Shown: positions 1-10,201 of the stretch, one piece after another
Numbering within the stretch: the stretch's first letter is position 1
Layout of the letters: every line of letters begins with the position of its first letter
Source: Polyporus tsugae
Lineage: Eukaryota > Basidiomycota > Agaricomycetes > Polyporales > Polyporaceae
Direction: 5' to 3'
NCBI GenBank assembly: GCA_024305745.1
Contig: JAHRBS010000009.1
Coordinates: forward strand, 1,860,001-1,924,000
Length of the DNA stretch: 64,000 bases
Translations under genes and position numbers: made by a program
Notes under the pieces: generated by a model
Seen by the model: the letters and a program-made list of their open reading frames with translations, nothing else
Database searches by the model: none
Told to the model about the DNA's origin: nothing

Positions 1-912
1 CCCGCCCTCAACGGTCAAGTAGAGCGCGTGCCCGGCCTTGGACAACCGCACGCAGCGGATGACGTAGCCATGCCCGCTCGGGATGAACTCCCACTGCTGG
101 TTCTGCTCGCCGTGCATCGGATACCCAATGACATTCGTGTTGTCGCCGCCGTGTAGATCCATTGCCGTCCCGCCCCGCGCGTTCAGGAGCACGTACGTTC
201 CGGGGGTCCACATCGGGAGCGTCGCCATCAGCCCCTTCACGGAGCGCGTCGGGGAGACAGCGACTGCGGTAGCGTCAGACGGCTCGGGGGTATAGCTCGT
301 GGGCGGGGAGGACGGCGTAAGGTCAAGCGGGGCGAGGAGCTCTTCGGTCTTGAGTTCGGGGCGGGGGGTCCGGGCGGCGTCTGTTGCAGGGGCTTCCTGC
401 GCAGCGGGGGCTTCCCCCACCTCGAACGTGCCCACCGAGGGCAGGACGCCTGCCTCAAGGTTGCGCTCCTCCTCGGCTGGGCCCGCGTTAGCGTTGTCCT
501 GCACCTGCACCCGCTCCATAAGAGGCGTCTTGGGCGGCTCGTCCTTCGTAACGACTGGCTCGGCTGGGATGGGAGTTGGCGGCTCGGCACCTGGCATCGG
601 GCGCGAGCGGATGGAGGAACTGCCGTCGCTGATGGTAGAGGCACGGGCGAGTTGGGGGTTTGTCTTCTGCGGCGTGCCGACTACGGTGGCACCATTGGCT
701 TTGCCTTGGTTCATGTCGCTCGGAGCGTTGCCCATCTTGGTGACGTTTCGGTCGCTGTCGGAGGAAGTCTTTCGGTTCAAGGTGGTCTTGCGGTGGAAGA
801 GGCTCTTGATTGTGTAGACGGTGTGAGCGGTGGTTGCAGCGGAAGGTTTGGTGGAATTATCGGTGCGCGTCGTCCCGCGCCGACGAATGCTGAGAGAGTG
901 AAGGGTGGGCAT
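1..912 (-). CDS. Ricin-B-type lectin domain protein, 3' end cut by window edge
   Basis: The minus-strand frame is open from an ATG at 912 to base 1 (304 codons, no stop). About 230 N-terminal residues are low complexity, rich in Pro, Glu, Thr and Ser. From about residue 234 the sequence reads GTYVLLNARGGTAMDLHGGD, then IGYPMHGEQNQQWEF and YLTVEGG. That is the first repeat of a beta-trefoil ricin-B lectin fold, with its Q-x-W signature (QQW). Such domains usually bind galactose- or GalNAc-type sugars; the ligand here is unknown. No signal peptide is visible, so a cytoplasmic lectin is possible. Later trefoil repeats would lie outside the window. A shorter start at the internal Met at 228 cannot be excluded. 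The lectin call is firm; the length of the N-terminal part is less sure. Confidence 0.65.
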   Translation of the reverse strand, partial: MPTLHSLSIRRRGTTRTDNSTKPSAATTAHTVYTIKSLFHRKTTLNRKTSSDSDRNVTKMGNAPSDMNQGKANGATVVGTPQKTNPQLARASTISDGSSSIRSRPMPGAEPPTPIPAEPVVTKDEPPKTPLMERVQVQDNANAGPAEEERNLEAGVLPSVGTFEVGEAPAAQEAPATDAARTPRPELKTEELLAPLDLTPSSPPTSYTPEPSDATAVAVSPTRSVKGLMATLPMWTPGTYVLLNARGGTAMDLHGGDNTNVIGYPMHGEQNQQWEFIPSGHGYVIRCVRLSKAGHALYLTVEGG

Positions 913-2565
913 CCTTGGTGGTCGGCGGGCAAGAGGACCTAATATTGCGCCGGAAAAGTCGAGGAATGGATGTCGTGAGGTGAACGTACGCACTGGGCGT
1001 GGCTACGCAGTCGAATGGAGCATGGACGAGGGGGAGGTTGGAGAACAGCACTTATCTGTGCGGAGAACGCACCTTCACACTGTAGTTTCACGGGTAGATC
1101 CCGCAACTTACGTCAAAGCAGCAGGAGCCCGTGTTAATGCCGGTAAAAAGGCGAGGATGCTATGTGTTGGACATGCGTGGAGGGGCCAGCGATGCGTGCT
1201 GGGGAACACGTGGATCAGCTTCGAGCAGTGTAGTTGCGGTGAACACCTGCCCGTTGAATGCTTTGCGATATGCCGGTGAACGTGTTGTGTTCTTCAACCA
1301 CGTTTTAGGACACAACTAGATCAGCTAGAACCTCGGAGCAGCTCAGAGTCTCGGGAACTTCTTATGTATATGAGCGCTTGGCTTGGGCGCGTCTACAGCC
1401 TGGAGGCACTCCATAATCTGCAGGGCTGGACCGAACTTCGAAGCAGCGAACAAGGAGGACAGATGCGTAGAGACATTAACTGATGATGATGATGACGCAC
1501 GGATGAGATACAACACAATAACCGGGAATGATACAATAGAGAAGTCCTGCATGGTCCAGTCCTTGTATGCTACCGCACACACGCGCCGCCAAGCTATGAA
1601 AGAAAATAGGTCAGCAACACGCGCAGGACTAGTGGTATAAAACCAGCAGAGATAAGCATAAATGCAGCACACAACGCAATCCCGAAAAGTAAGCGGCGCT
1701 CCAAGTCCTACATGGCCACAGTGACGGTCTACCGTCCAAACGAGGGGGTAGGGTGGACCGTTCGACACATCAGATTGAAAACCAGCGGCACTGTCATGAG
1801 TGGAATGGTTACGAAATTGCGGCTTAGACTGACCGACCAATCAGAGACCTTTTGCCTTGAATTGACCGGCCGCGCGACCAAGGCACGACAGGCAGCGGAT
1901 ACCGCTGACCGGACAACCTTGTAAAATGACTAGAAATGGTCTCCTATTGCAAGCTTATTCCGCCCTGAACTGCATACAAAGCTATGCTTACTCCCGTGTG
2001 AACAGTATACAAAGAGTAAACAGAATATTGTTATCCCATTGTTAATGGGCGCCTCCAAAGTTCGGTGCGGAATAAGCTCGTAATACGAAACCATTTCCGC
2101 TCCTTTGTACAAGCCTGTTCCAACGACATGAAGTGGATGCACCTTGCAAAACAACAGGAGGACGAACCCCAGTAACAGTGTGATCGACGAAAGGGGGAAT
2201 GAGGCGAGCCGGGTGGCAGAACTGCAGTTCGTCACTTTACAACCGATGTAACCAGAGTGCACAACTCTGCCACAGTTGATGTGGCACGGCCCCCGACGGG
2301 TCTGCCAACACTGAAGCCGGCAAATACCCGGAGAGTCAGAAGAACGTATATCGTTCGTCACGTTCTAAATGGCAACGATGGCAGCGGAGGGATAAATCGC
2401 CATCTCTTTGGCGGGGGGATAAGCGGAACTTATGGTTGGGAATTGGGGCATGGTGGCGCCACGAGGCATCCCGAGCGAGAGTCGCGACGACTGAACACCC
2501 TTTCGGCTCTGCACGGCCGTCAAGAGGGATATCCAGTACGGCACGGCCCATCATATTTCACAGAA
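913..2565. other. Intergenic stretch, no confident gene
   Basis: No frame here matches a family I recognise. Two minus-strand frames (1343-1840 and 1930-2361) contain hydrophobic runs and weakly recall the fungal 7TM membrane proteins, but they do not join by plausible introns. At best they are a decayed remnant. Confidence 0.4.
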
Positions 2566-3208
2566 TCAGGCGTGTGCCAGCATCTGCCAACCCCATCGAG
2601 CCCGGCTCTCCCCTTCCCTTTCCCCTGCCCCATGGCCACACTTAAAAGACGTACAGACTCACCTGCTGTAAATGTGCATCAATCGTATCACCGTCCTCCA
2701 TACCGTGCTGTGATAGGGTCAGCGGGCGGTGTAACGCGATCTACATGCCACATACCTCAGCTGGAGTCTCTTCTGGCCGTAGTCGTACACCGCTAGACGT
2801 AAATTTGAACGTTCCTGGCCATCGCGGTGAAAAATGAGTCCAAGTACTGCGCATAGATGCCTTCCAGGTCTAACCTGGATCCTTGCTGAACCGTTTCTAC
2901 GCCAGAAGACGTTAAAGAGACGCCATGGATACGTTGGAATTGGTGGAGCTTACCTCGGCGGCTTCGAACAGCTTCTTGAAAGGCGTCCCAGGCTTGACCT
3001 TGACTGTACACGCTGGAGATTGGATGCATCAGTATCAAAACGAGGATGGATGCAGTTCGGACACATCTTGAGCGCGACGGATGCATCCGTCGCGTCCGAA
3101 GCGCCACTCGACAAGCTGAAAATGGCACTCACTTTGGCCCTCGAAGTCGACGACAAGGTTGATCTTCGGCTTGACGTCCTCCTGTTGCTCGGGGTGGTCT
3201 TCTGTCAT
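2566..3208 (-). CDS. SMT3: SUMO (small ubiquitin-like modifier), six exons, lacks C-terminal Gly-Gly
   Basis: SUMO is attached to lysines of nuclear proteins through a processed C-terminal Gly-Gly. Exons by phase and splice consensus: 3133-3208, 2954-3012, 2875-2896, 2756-2814, 2663-2707 and 2566-2583, giving 92 residues, normal for the family. Landmarks are KPKINLVVDFEGQ, CTVKVKPGTPFKKLFEAAEK, GTFKFTSSGVRLRPEETPAE and HGMEDGDTIDAHLQQ, all in the SUMO beta-grasp order. The last exon encodes only MLAHA, where the family reads roughly LGG plus a short tail. Reading through the last intron gives VSLYVF, also without Gly-Gly, and no other downstream acceptor I checked restores it. It is divergent to ATG22 and shares about 280 bp of promoter with it. 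The family call is strong; the final exon is the uncertain part. Confidence 0.85.
3073..3094. repeat. Perfect 22-bp palindrome in SUMO intron 1
   Basis: The sequence is an exact self-complement centred on ATGCAT, with arms CGCGACGG and CCGTCGCG. It lies inside the 120-bp first intron (3013-3132), which is longer than the gene's other introns. It could form a hairpin in the pre-mRNA or bind a dimeric factor. Confidence 0.9.
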
Positions 3209-3489
3209 CGTGGCCGCGTTGGGTCGACGAACTGTGGCGGGTGTCGGTGGCGGGTGGGTCGTGGGGTGAAAGAAACGCGGTCAAGCCGCGTGAAGCGTGG
3301 AGGCGACGAGCGCCAACATCGGCGCTCCGAGTCCCAGCCCAAGTCCTCCCAATGTCCAATGTCGACTCCTTGACCGCTGTCACCATCCGCCTCGACCACC
3401 CCAGTTTGCTCATCGTATTCACTAATCGTCACCACCCTTATTGTTGACATGCTCTAATACTGCTACTCTTGGACCCCCTACAACGCACC
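3209..3489. promoter_or_regulatory. Shared divergent promoter of SUMO and ATG22
   Basis: These 281 bases separate the start codons of two genes read in opposite directions and must hold both promoters and 5' UTRs. I see no clear TATA box. The plus-strand start has a good context, with CACC before ATG. Confidence 0.6.
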
Positions 3490-5926
3490 ATGACTATGAA
3501 CGATTTCGACGACACTGATATTCCCCAGTTCGAGAAGTTGAAGTACAGCCGACATTTGCGAGGATGGTTCAGCTATGCATTCGCTAGGTATGTGCGTTAA
3601 ACTCCTCATTCCTCAGGAAAATGACGATGAATCGCAGTTCGAAGCGAAGTGTTTGTGATCGTTTCATTGACCCTCTTCCTCCCAATATGTCTCGAGCAAT
3701 TCGCCCGGTGAGTTTTCAACCCGTCTTCGACTCGACCAATGAGCTCATATCATCAATGCCATGCTGCAGAGATAATGGCTTTCTTCTCCCGGACAAGATA
3801 TACCCTTGTACTCCTGTTACCACCCAACCCGTCGCGCATGAAGCGAACCAGGATGCACGGTGTGTAGTCAAATTGGGCTGGGTTTGGATAGACAGCGCGA
3901 GCTTCAGGTGAGAAAATTGTGTTATGCTGTGGATCACGCTAATTGAAACTGCCCAGCCTTTATGTGTACTCCATCTCCGTCGCACTCCAGGCGTTAACGG
4001 TAATCTCCATGGGAGGCATTGCAGACCATCGTAAGTATCCCCCTCATCTGTTGGATGTGTCCGGATTCCACGCACATAGTCGTATGTGCGCATATATCCC
4101 GGTTCAGATGTGCGCATATATTCCGGTGCAGAGCTATGCGGATATGGCCAAGAATCACTGCGTCCCAAGCTATAATCTAGTTCTGTCGGGTTTGGACGGT
4201 CTAGGACTGCCCGCTAAGGTCGCAAACAGCCTTCTCCATCTCGCTTCCATTCATCAGAGATGAGCGATCCTCAAGTGGCATACTCTCCTGAGATGTTGGA
4301 TGGGTCATGAAACTGCTGCCTTTACAGCAGGGTTCAATAGCTGGAGACTGCACTTGAACTCTGGTTCAGGTCCCACTGACAAGGCATACGGCATTGTGTC
4401 TCATATATTTCCGTAATCTGCGTCTTCCGTCCAAATTCTAACGCGTTATACCCCAGCTCCACATCGCAAAAGGCTCCTCCTCACTTTCGCTGCCCTCGGC
4501 TCATTGTCCGCAATCCTCTTTCTCCTCCTCCCGTCCTCCTCTGCAATATGGCCGGTAGTGGCTTTACTAGCCATCTTCGCGAACGTCGGCTTCGGAGCAT
4601 CGATCGTTGCGCTCAATGCGTATATCCCCACTCTCGCACAAGGGGCACAGGAAGTTGTCGCTGCACGCGCAGATCTCATCCGCATCACCCGCACGAGCCC
4701 TACATCACCACCGCATGAACTCGCGGAGAACGACACCTCCGGGGACGCGCACGACCCGCTGCTTGGTGGCGGCGGAGGCGTGGATGCACCAGTCAGCGAG
4801 GCGAAGGCGAGGCATGACAAGCTGCTGTCGGCTACCACGTCGCGGATATCGTCACAGGGGATCGCGCTTGGTTACGCTGCAGGAATTGTGATGCTCCTGC
4901 TCGCACTAATCCCGGTGCGCATGATGAAGGGCTCGACGGACTCACTTCGCCTGGCAGTGGGTCTAAGTGGACTGTGGTGGGCATTGTTCTCGCTCCCCGC
5001 CGCGGCTTGGCTTCCTGGCGCGTCGTCTGTGCCCGCTCAGGGGGCGATCGTACTCGAAGAGAGCGAGCCCGAGGTTATTGCTACCCGCCTTCGCGAAGAG
5101 GAGGACTGGTCAATATCACGCGAGATCGTCCGTGCGTGGAAGCGTCTCGGTCAGATGCTCAAATGGCGCGAGATCAAACGCCTCCGCAACACGTTTGTGT
5201 ACCTCGCGGCTTGGTTCCTGCTCTCGGACGGCTTCACGACCATCACGTCCACGGCTCTGCTTTTCGCGAAGACGACACTGTATATGCCCGCGTCGTCGCT
5301 CATCCTCATCGGGGCGCTCACGCCATCGGCGGGTATTGCTGGCTCGCTTGCGTGGCCTGTGCTACAGCGGCGCATGGGCTGGTCGAACCTGAAGGTGCTC
5401 GTGGTTCTAGTCGTGATGGCGTCAGCTATTCCGGCGTATGGGTGTTTGGGGTTCCTGTCGGTGTTCCAGAAGTCGAACGTCAAATTTGGTGGTTTGACAA
5501 CTCCGGGGGAGATGTATGTACTGGCGGTCTACTTCGTGAGTCCAATCCAACCTATGTATTGCGACAGCGCTGACGAAGCGTGGTTAGGGTTCGGTGTACG
5601 GCGCGTTCCAGGGCTACGCGCGAGCGTTTTATGCGGAGTTCATCCCACCTGGCGAGGAGGCGAGGTGGTACGGGCTGTTCTCTATCACCGACAAGGTATG
5701 GTCTACGTTCTGCCGTCCAGCACCTCACCCATGCCTGACTTCCTCGTAGTCCAGCTCCTTCGTTGGGCCACTCGTTGTGGGGCTTATCGCAGACGCGACG
5801 GGCAACATTCGATATGCCTTTTTCTTCCTCGTCTTCATGATCTGGTCCGCGGTCCCCATTCTCATGATGGTCGACGTGGAACGGGGACACGAGGACGCCC
5901 AGCGCTATACTGTACTCGGGACATAA
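3490..5926 (+). CDS. ATG22: ATG22, vacuolar permease-like autophagy protein
   Basis: ATG22 proteins are MFS-like transporters of the vacuole membrane that release amino acids after autophagic breakdown. Exons: 3490-3587, 3645-3707, 3770-3907, 3957-4030, 4457-5535, 5588-5695 and 5750-5926, all phase-consistent, giving 578 residues. Family landmarks are LRGWFSYAFASEVF, LFLPICLEQFARDNGFLLP, KLGWVWIDSASFSLYVYSIS, then MGGIADHPPHRKRLLLTFAA and, near the end, YGAFQGYARAFYAE and SSSFVGPLVVGLIAD. At least ten membrane segments follow in the usual order. A cytoplasmic acidic and Ser-rich loop lies around 4690-4840. Intron 4 is 426 bp, against about 50-60 bp for the others, and carries a paired GCGCATATAT motif. 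No frameshift is seen. Confidence 0.93.
4087..4121. repeat. Paired TGCGCATATAT motif in ATG22 intron 4
   Basis: Two copies of TGCGCATATAT lie 24 bp apart (near 4087 and 4111) inside the oversized 426-bp intron 4. Similar paired copies occur at 29158-29173 plus 29871-29900, 44831-44869 and 61111-61162. Confidence 0.7.
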
Positions 5927-6199
5927 CGGCATATCGTTCTCCTTTCGCACCGGCGTACCGTCCTCCAGAGCCTGAGCCACATTCTTCGTGTGATCTGGAT
6001 GGTGATGAATATCTCTCTGTACACTCGAACACCGGATCAAGACCGTTTGCTTTCCTTTCCTTCTTGTACACAACATATCCTACAATATCTCTGCTATTCG
6101 GACTCACCCCGGGATGTGCTTAATCATTCGACTGCTCCTCCTTCTATCTCAAGAGTCTGTGTCAGGTACGTCCTGGACTTCGCTGTGTTGCCTGCCTAC

Positions 6200-6623
6200 T
6201 CACCCCATCCTCCGCGCCTCCAAGAAATCCTCGGCCCAAAATCTGACCGGACGTTCTGTCTGGCTTTCGTTCAATTTTGGGTTCCGGAAGACGTGGAGGC
6301 AGTTCCACGCCGAGCCGTCCGGCTTTTGATGACAAATAACGTGCTGATCACGATCATACATCCTGGCCGTCACCCATTCTGGTGCCGCGCCATGGGTATG
6401 GTATGATCCCCTGAGATGGTGTTAGTGTTCGATGGTGCTGCGGCAGTGGACAGGAGCTGGCTTACACGACCTCAACGCGGGATGCGCCTGCGTTGATGAA
6501 GTCGTCTCTGACGAGTTCTTGGTTGGTACGCTCGAGGATGTGTTGCCGTACGTTTGGCTTTCGCAAGCAGATCGTGGCGGGGGCGAAGAAGATCGGTATG
6601 GGGGATGTGGCGTGGACTCGCAT
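6200..6623 (-). CDS. Small two-exon protein, unknown function
   Basis: This gene was assembled from two minus-strand frames: exon 1 at 6466-6623 and exon 2 at 6200-6410. They are joined by a 55-bp intron with a GTAAGC donor and a CTCAG acceptor, and the phase matches, giving 122 residues. The N-terminal half contains ATICLRKPNVRQHILERTNQ and ELVRDDFINAGASRVEVV; the second has HGAAPEWVTARMYDRDQH and KPDGSAWNCLHVFRNPKL. Composition is that of an ordinary soluble protein, not a random frame. I see no signal peptide or membrane segment and recognise no family. It is convergent with ATG22, with about 270 bp between the stops. An upstream exon could exist, because the first ATG has only a modest context. 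Confidence 0.5.
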
Positions 6624-7333
6624 GGTGACAGACGCTTTGCAAGAAGATGTTCAGGCAGAAAGGGGAGGAATCATGTTCACATCGTTTATATATGTCGCAG
6701 GACTCAACGCAGATTCTATCCAGATATCCAGATGGCTGCTTATCTCGACCGTCCGGATACTCCATGTCATGTGCGGATGTCGGGGTGGTTTTCGATAATG
6801 GTAATTGAAGTCATTGGAACCCTGTTTTCTCGAGCTGATGTCCTATTTTCTCGAGTTGATATCACGTTTCCACCGTCCATTTAGCATCCTGCCAAGGCTA
6901 GGAACAAATGTCGACGTTGCCGTCCTGGGAGATACTTGACATAGGACGACCCCGGCCCGCGGCCACAGCACTGGGCGGCGAATCGCGAGCACAAATGGCA
7001 CGATTGTCTCTTCACGAAATGACATCGAACCGTGGTTTCCCGGAGTACGTCGTAATAAGTTCAACGCATTGGGCAGTCTTTTGCGGTCATTCAATTCTAA
7101 ACAGGGCTGCTCAATATCAGCATTCTGGTAAGGACGAAAAACTCGAAGTCGTTACGTCATGTACTGACCATGGCTTGTCAGCCTCGGATGAACCCGATCT
7201 AAAAGCATTTCTGCGTCGGCAGCAACTTTCACTCCCCAGTGTCTCAGTTGATCTGGCACTATCGTTCCAACAGCGTGCAAGGTGAATCACCTCTTTTCCA
7301 ATATTTTGCGCCTTACAGCTGACATATGAGCAG
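6624..7333. other. Intergenic, promoter side of two divergent genes
   Basis: No supported gene is seen. The stretch lies between the starts of the small minus-strand gene and the plus-strand membrane protein gene. Short open frames on both strands have no recognisable content. Confidence 0.5.
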
Positions 7334-9646
7334 ATGAGAGCAGCGGGGTCGACCGTGGCGACATGCAGGTCATATTTGCGACTCGGCTTCCGCACGCTGC
7401 TTTGCTTGGCCGTCGTCCTGACAGGTCATGTCTATAGCCATCCAACTGGTCAAACCTTCGCCGTGGGCTCCAGTCTCCGTTCGCCGTCTAGGAGACAGGA
7501 TACTCCATCCCTCTCGTCTTCGTTCAACTGGTGGCCTTATCCGTCCTGGGGACTGAGCACCACCGCGTCGGCCACTGCATCCACTTCACAACCATCCCCT
7601 ACCTCATCCGTGACTGTTGTAAACGCCGCAGCTGCCAGTAGCCCTGCGACAATAGTTACTGGCTTGGCGTCTTCTACGACTACTCCGTCCAGCTCATCGG
7701 TGTCCCTGGTGCTCATCACCGCTCTACCTCCTGCTAGCAGGGAATCTTCCATCACTCTCAGCCGGGCACACGCAGCTCGCTCGAAGCCAGCCGGCAATGG
7801 CTTCAACATCGCCTACCTCGCACCTCTCTTCGCCGTACTCGGCGCATTCGTTGGAGGTGTGCTTACCTGGCTAATCTATCGATACTTGGGCCTACCTGCC
7901 CGTCGGGGACCGAGCTCTGGAGCTCGCGAATCGGCTCTCCTTCCCGGACCGGCTTACGCACCGCCCTCGCGCTTCAAGCAAGGAGCGTCTACAGCTATGG
8001 CGCCTCTCTCGGACGGGGAAGCAGGGCGCCAACGACGAGCTGATACTTCGCCGCGTTCTGCTGGTAATTATTCCGGAGGCCCCGACAGGACGCGTACTTG
8101 GCTCAGCCGTACCATTTTGCGTCGCAACAAGCCATTGCCCAATCCTTCAGAACCTAGTGCGCAAGATCGCTCCGAGCTCGACCCAGCGGAAGACGATCCT
8201 TTCCTTGGGGACATGGGGTCCTCCGCGGCTAACGCGCCCCCCGAATCGCCCGCGCCGGCGCGCCGGGCGGTGGGAGGGTCTGTCAATACGTCGCGAAGGG
8301 TGACCTCTCCAGATCCCTACAGCGCCCTCAGCGACACGGAGGATGCTGTGCCCTACGAGACGGTTCGACACAAGTCCATCAAGCGCGCCATCCTCGAGCG
8401 CATACGCTTCGGCACCATGCGCAAACCCAACTACGAGCGTGGCAAGACCACCGAAGATGACGCGGAGACGCCTCTCCGTACCGACAGCGCGACGCCACGA
8501 CGCGGCAGCCAGCATCGCAAGGGACAGCGGCGCACGGGAACGGATGGCCAGACCACGCATTCCACGGACGGCGTGTCTACTTCCTCCAGGCACCCAACGC
8601 TCGCGCGGACCAGATCGCAGGAGGTAATCTCACCGCCTGGCTTTCGCATCCTTGTCGAAGATCCCACGTCGGGTGCGTTGATGGACGAAGATGTCGATTT
8701 CACCCCCGCGTCGTCGTCTTCCTCCCGGAGACATCACCAGACGCCCGACAAGTTCACAAGGATCCCAGATCGCCGCAACCCGGAAGAGAAGCGTGGCACG
8801 CCCCGCTCACTTCGGATGAGCGCGCCGAAGCGCGCGGCCACTGGCGCATCCGCGTCTGCTTCTGAGTACTCGTCCCCGACGCCTTCTTCTAAGCCGCGAC
8901 CTGTGCGCCCGGCGATGAATCGATACGAATCGTCGATCTTGCTCTCAAGCCCACCCCTGGTGACTTCACCCGCCCTCGAGTCGCAACTGTTCTTCGGGTC
9001 TATCGTGTCTCCGCACCCGCCTCGGCTGCCCGAGATCTCCGCTCTCAAGGTGTCCAAGCAACGATCTGGTACGGCAGACTCGAGCGCATTGACCGCCTCT
9101 CCCCCTGCGAGGCAGGGCCATCTGCAGCCCAAAAAACTCAGGACGCAACGCTCCCCGCCACTGCTCCCCTTCCCCACGATGGCGGAGTCGTCTCCCTTCC
9201 GCAACCGCCTGAAGAAACCGCCCCATGGACCACCTCATGCTTACATCCCTCTCGCGTCACACGTTACGCGGGCGGACAGCACCGACTCTATGGACCCTGC
9301 ATCCGAGTCGTTCGCGACCGCGCCCACGGGCTCGCCTGAGAAGCCTGCGGTCGTGAAGAAGCTCGGCAGAGCGACGCCTGCAGAGCGGTACCATGCGCGG
9401 CACACGGCGCTGGAGAAGGTCGACGCCATCCTATCGAGGAGCTGGAGCGAGAGGCAGGACACCGGCGTGGAGAGCCCGAACAATTTCGGGGGATTCTTGG
9501 GGCCGATTCTGGGCGCTGACTTTGACAGGGAGATGAAGAAGAAGGATGGCGGCGGTCCGGACAGCAAAGCGGTTGTTGCTAGCCCGGGGGAGCTTGCGTT
9601 GTCGGGGGCCAGTATCGAACAAAGGTTGCAGGGATCTGTGCATTAG
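7334..9646 (+). CDS. Single-pass membrane protein with Ser/Thr-rich ectodomain and long cytoplasmic tail
   Basis: This is an intronless frame of 770 residues. Residues about 15-36 (LRLGFRTLLCLAVVLTGHVY) look like a signal peptide. A Ser/Thr/Pro-rich stretch, a likely O-mannosylation region, runs to about residue 150. One clear transmembrane segment follows (about 156-185, including FAVLGAFVGGVLTWLIYRYL). The remaining roughly 580 residues are polar, rich in Ser, Pro and Arg, and probably disordered in the cytoplasm. The layout recalls fungal sensor-like or wall-stress-type surface proteins, but no extracellular WSC or catalytic domain is visible, so the role is open. The start fits the signal peptide, and no stop or frameshift interrupts it. 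Confidence 0.75.
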   Translation: MRAAGSTVATCRSYLRLGFRTLLCLAVVLTGHVYSHPTGQTFAVGSSLRSPSRRQDTPSLSSSFNWWPYPSWGLSTTASATASTSQPSPTSSVTVVNAAAASSPATIVTGLASSTTTPSSSSVSLVLITALPPASRESSITLSRAHAARSKPAGNGFNIAYLAPLFAVLGAFVGGVLTWLIYRYLGLPARRGPSSGARESALLPGPAYAPPSRFKQGASTAMAPLSDGEAGRQRRADTSPRSAGNYSGGPDRTRTWLSRTILRRNKPLPNPSEPSAQDRSELDPAEDDPFLGDMGSSAANAPPESPAPARRAVGGSVNTSRRVTSPDPYSALSDTEDAVPYETVRHKSIKRAILERIRFGTMRKPNYERGKTTEDDAETPLRTDSATPRRGSQHRKGQRRTGTDGQTTHSTDGVSTSSRHPTLARTRSQEVISPPGFRILVEDPTSGALMDEDVDFTPASSSSSRRHHQTPDKFTRIPDRRNPEEKRGTPRSLRMSAPKRAATGASASASEYSSPTPSSKPRPVRPAMNRYESSILLSSPPLVTSPALESQLFFGSIVSPHPPRLPEISALKVSKQRSGTADSSALTASPPARQGHLQPKKLRTQRSPPLLPFPTMAESSPFRNRLKKPPHGPPHAYIPLASHVTRADSTDSMDPASESFATAPTGSPEKPAVVKKLGRATPAERYHARHTALEKVDAILSRSWSERQDTGVESPNNFGGFLGPILGADFDREMKKKDGGGPDSKAVVASPGELALSGASIEQRLQGSVH

Positions 9647-10201
9647 GACACCGTGGATCGATCATAAGCGCTTAAGCACTGGCTTGTAAAGTTCGTTGCG
9701 GGTCAACGGTGTTTTTAGCTTTCGTAGGGCTCCGCTAATCCGAGACAGTGCTGAAGCTGAAGCCTGAGCAAAGCCTCGTGAATCGTGAGTCCCCACGGCG
9801 ACTCTCCGTAAACGTACCGAAGGGGTCCGTGATCTTGCAATCGCGTGCGCTTGCAACGCGTGCTGCCGAACTTCCTTCTCTCTCTCTCAATCGATTCCTG
9901 CTTGCCCACCTAGCACTGCTACCCGAGCCACCTCGAGATCAGCCACATCCACACCGTGACCATCAGGGGAAACCGCACCTCAGCTAATGGGGAAGCACAG
10001 TGAGCCACCGCCTTTCATCCTGGAAAGTACGGCTCCTGAAATAATATCACAGGGCTGAAAGCGCGACGTCGAGTCCGGTCACCCACCGTTCTCTTTGCGG
10101 CCCTCCATGTGAGCGCATAGTCGCTAACACAGTTTTCTTCATTCACGCTCACATCCGTCCGGATCGCGTAGCTTCAAGCAGAGGACATCTCCACAGCAGG
10201 C
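9647..10201. other. Intergenic, nothing recognised
   Basis: This contains the 3' UTR of the membrane protein gene and the upstream region of the F-box pseudogene. No conserved frame or repeat is seen. Confidence 0.5.

Noticed and set aside
1343..2361. Minus-strand hydrophobic frames as a 7TM (DUF6533-type) gene
   Set aside because: Similarity is faint, and the two frames cannot be joined by plausible introns; left as intergenic.
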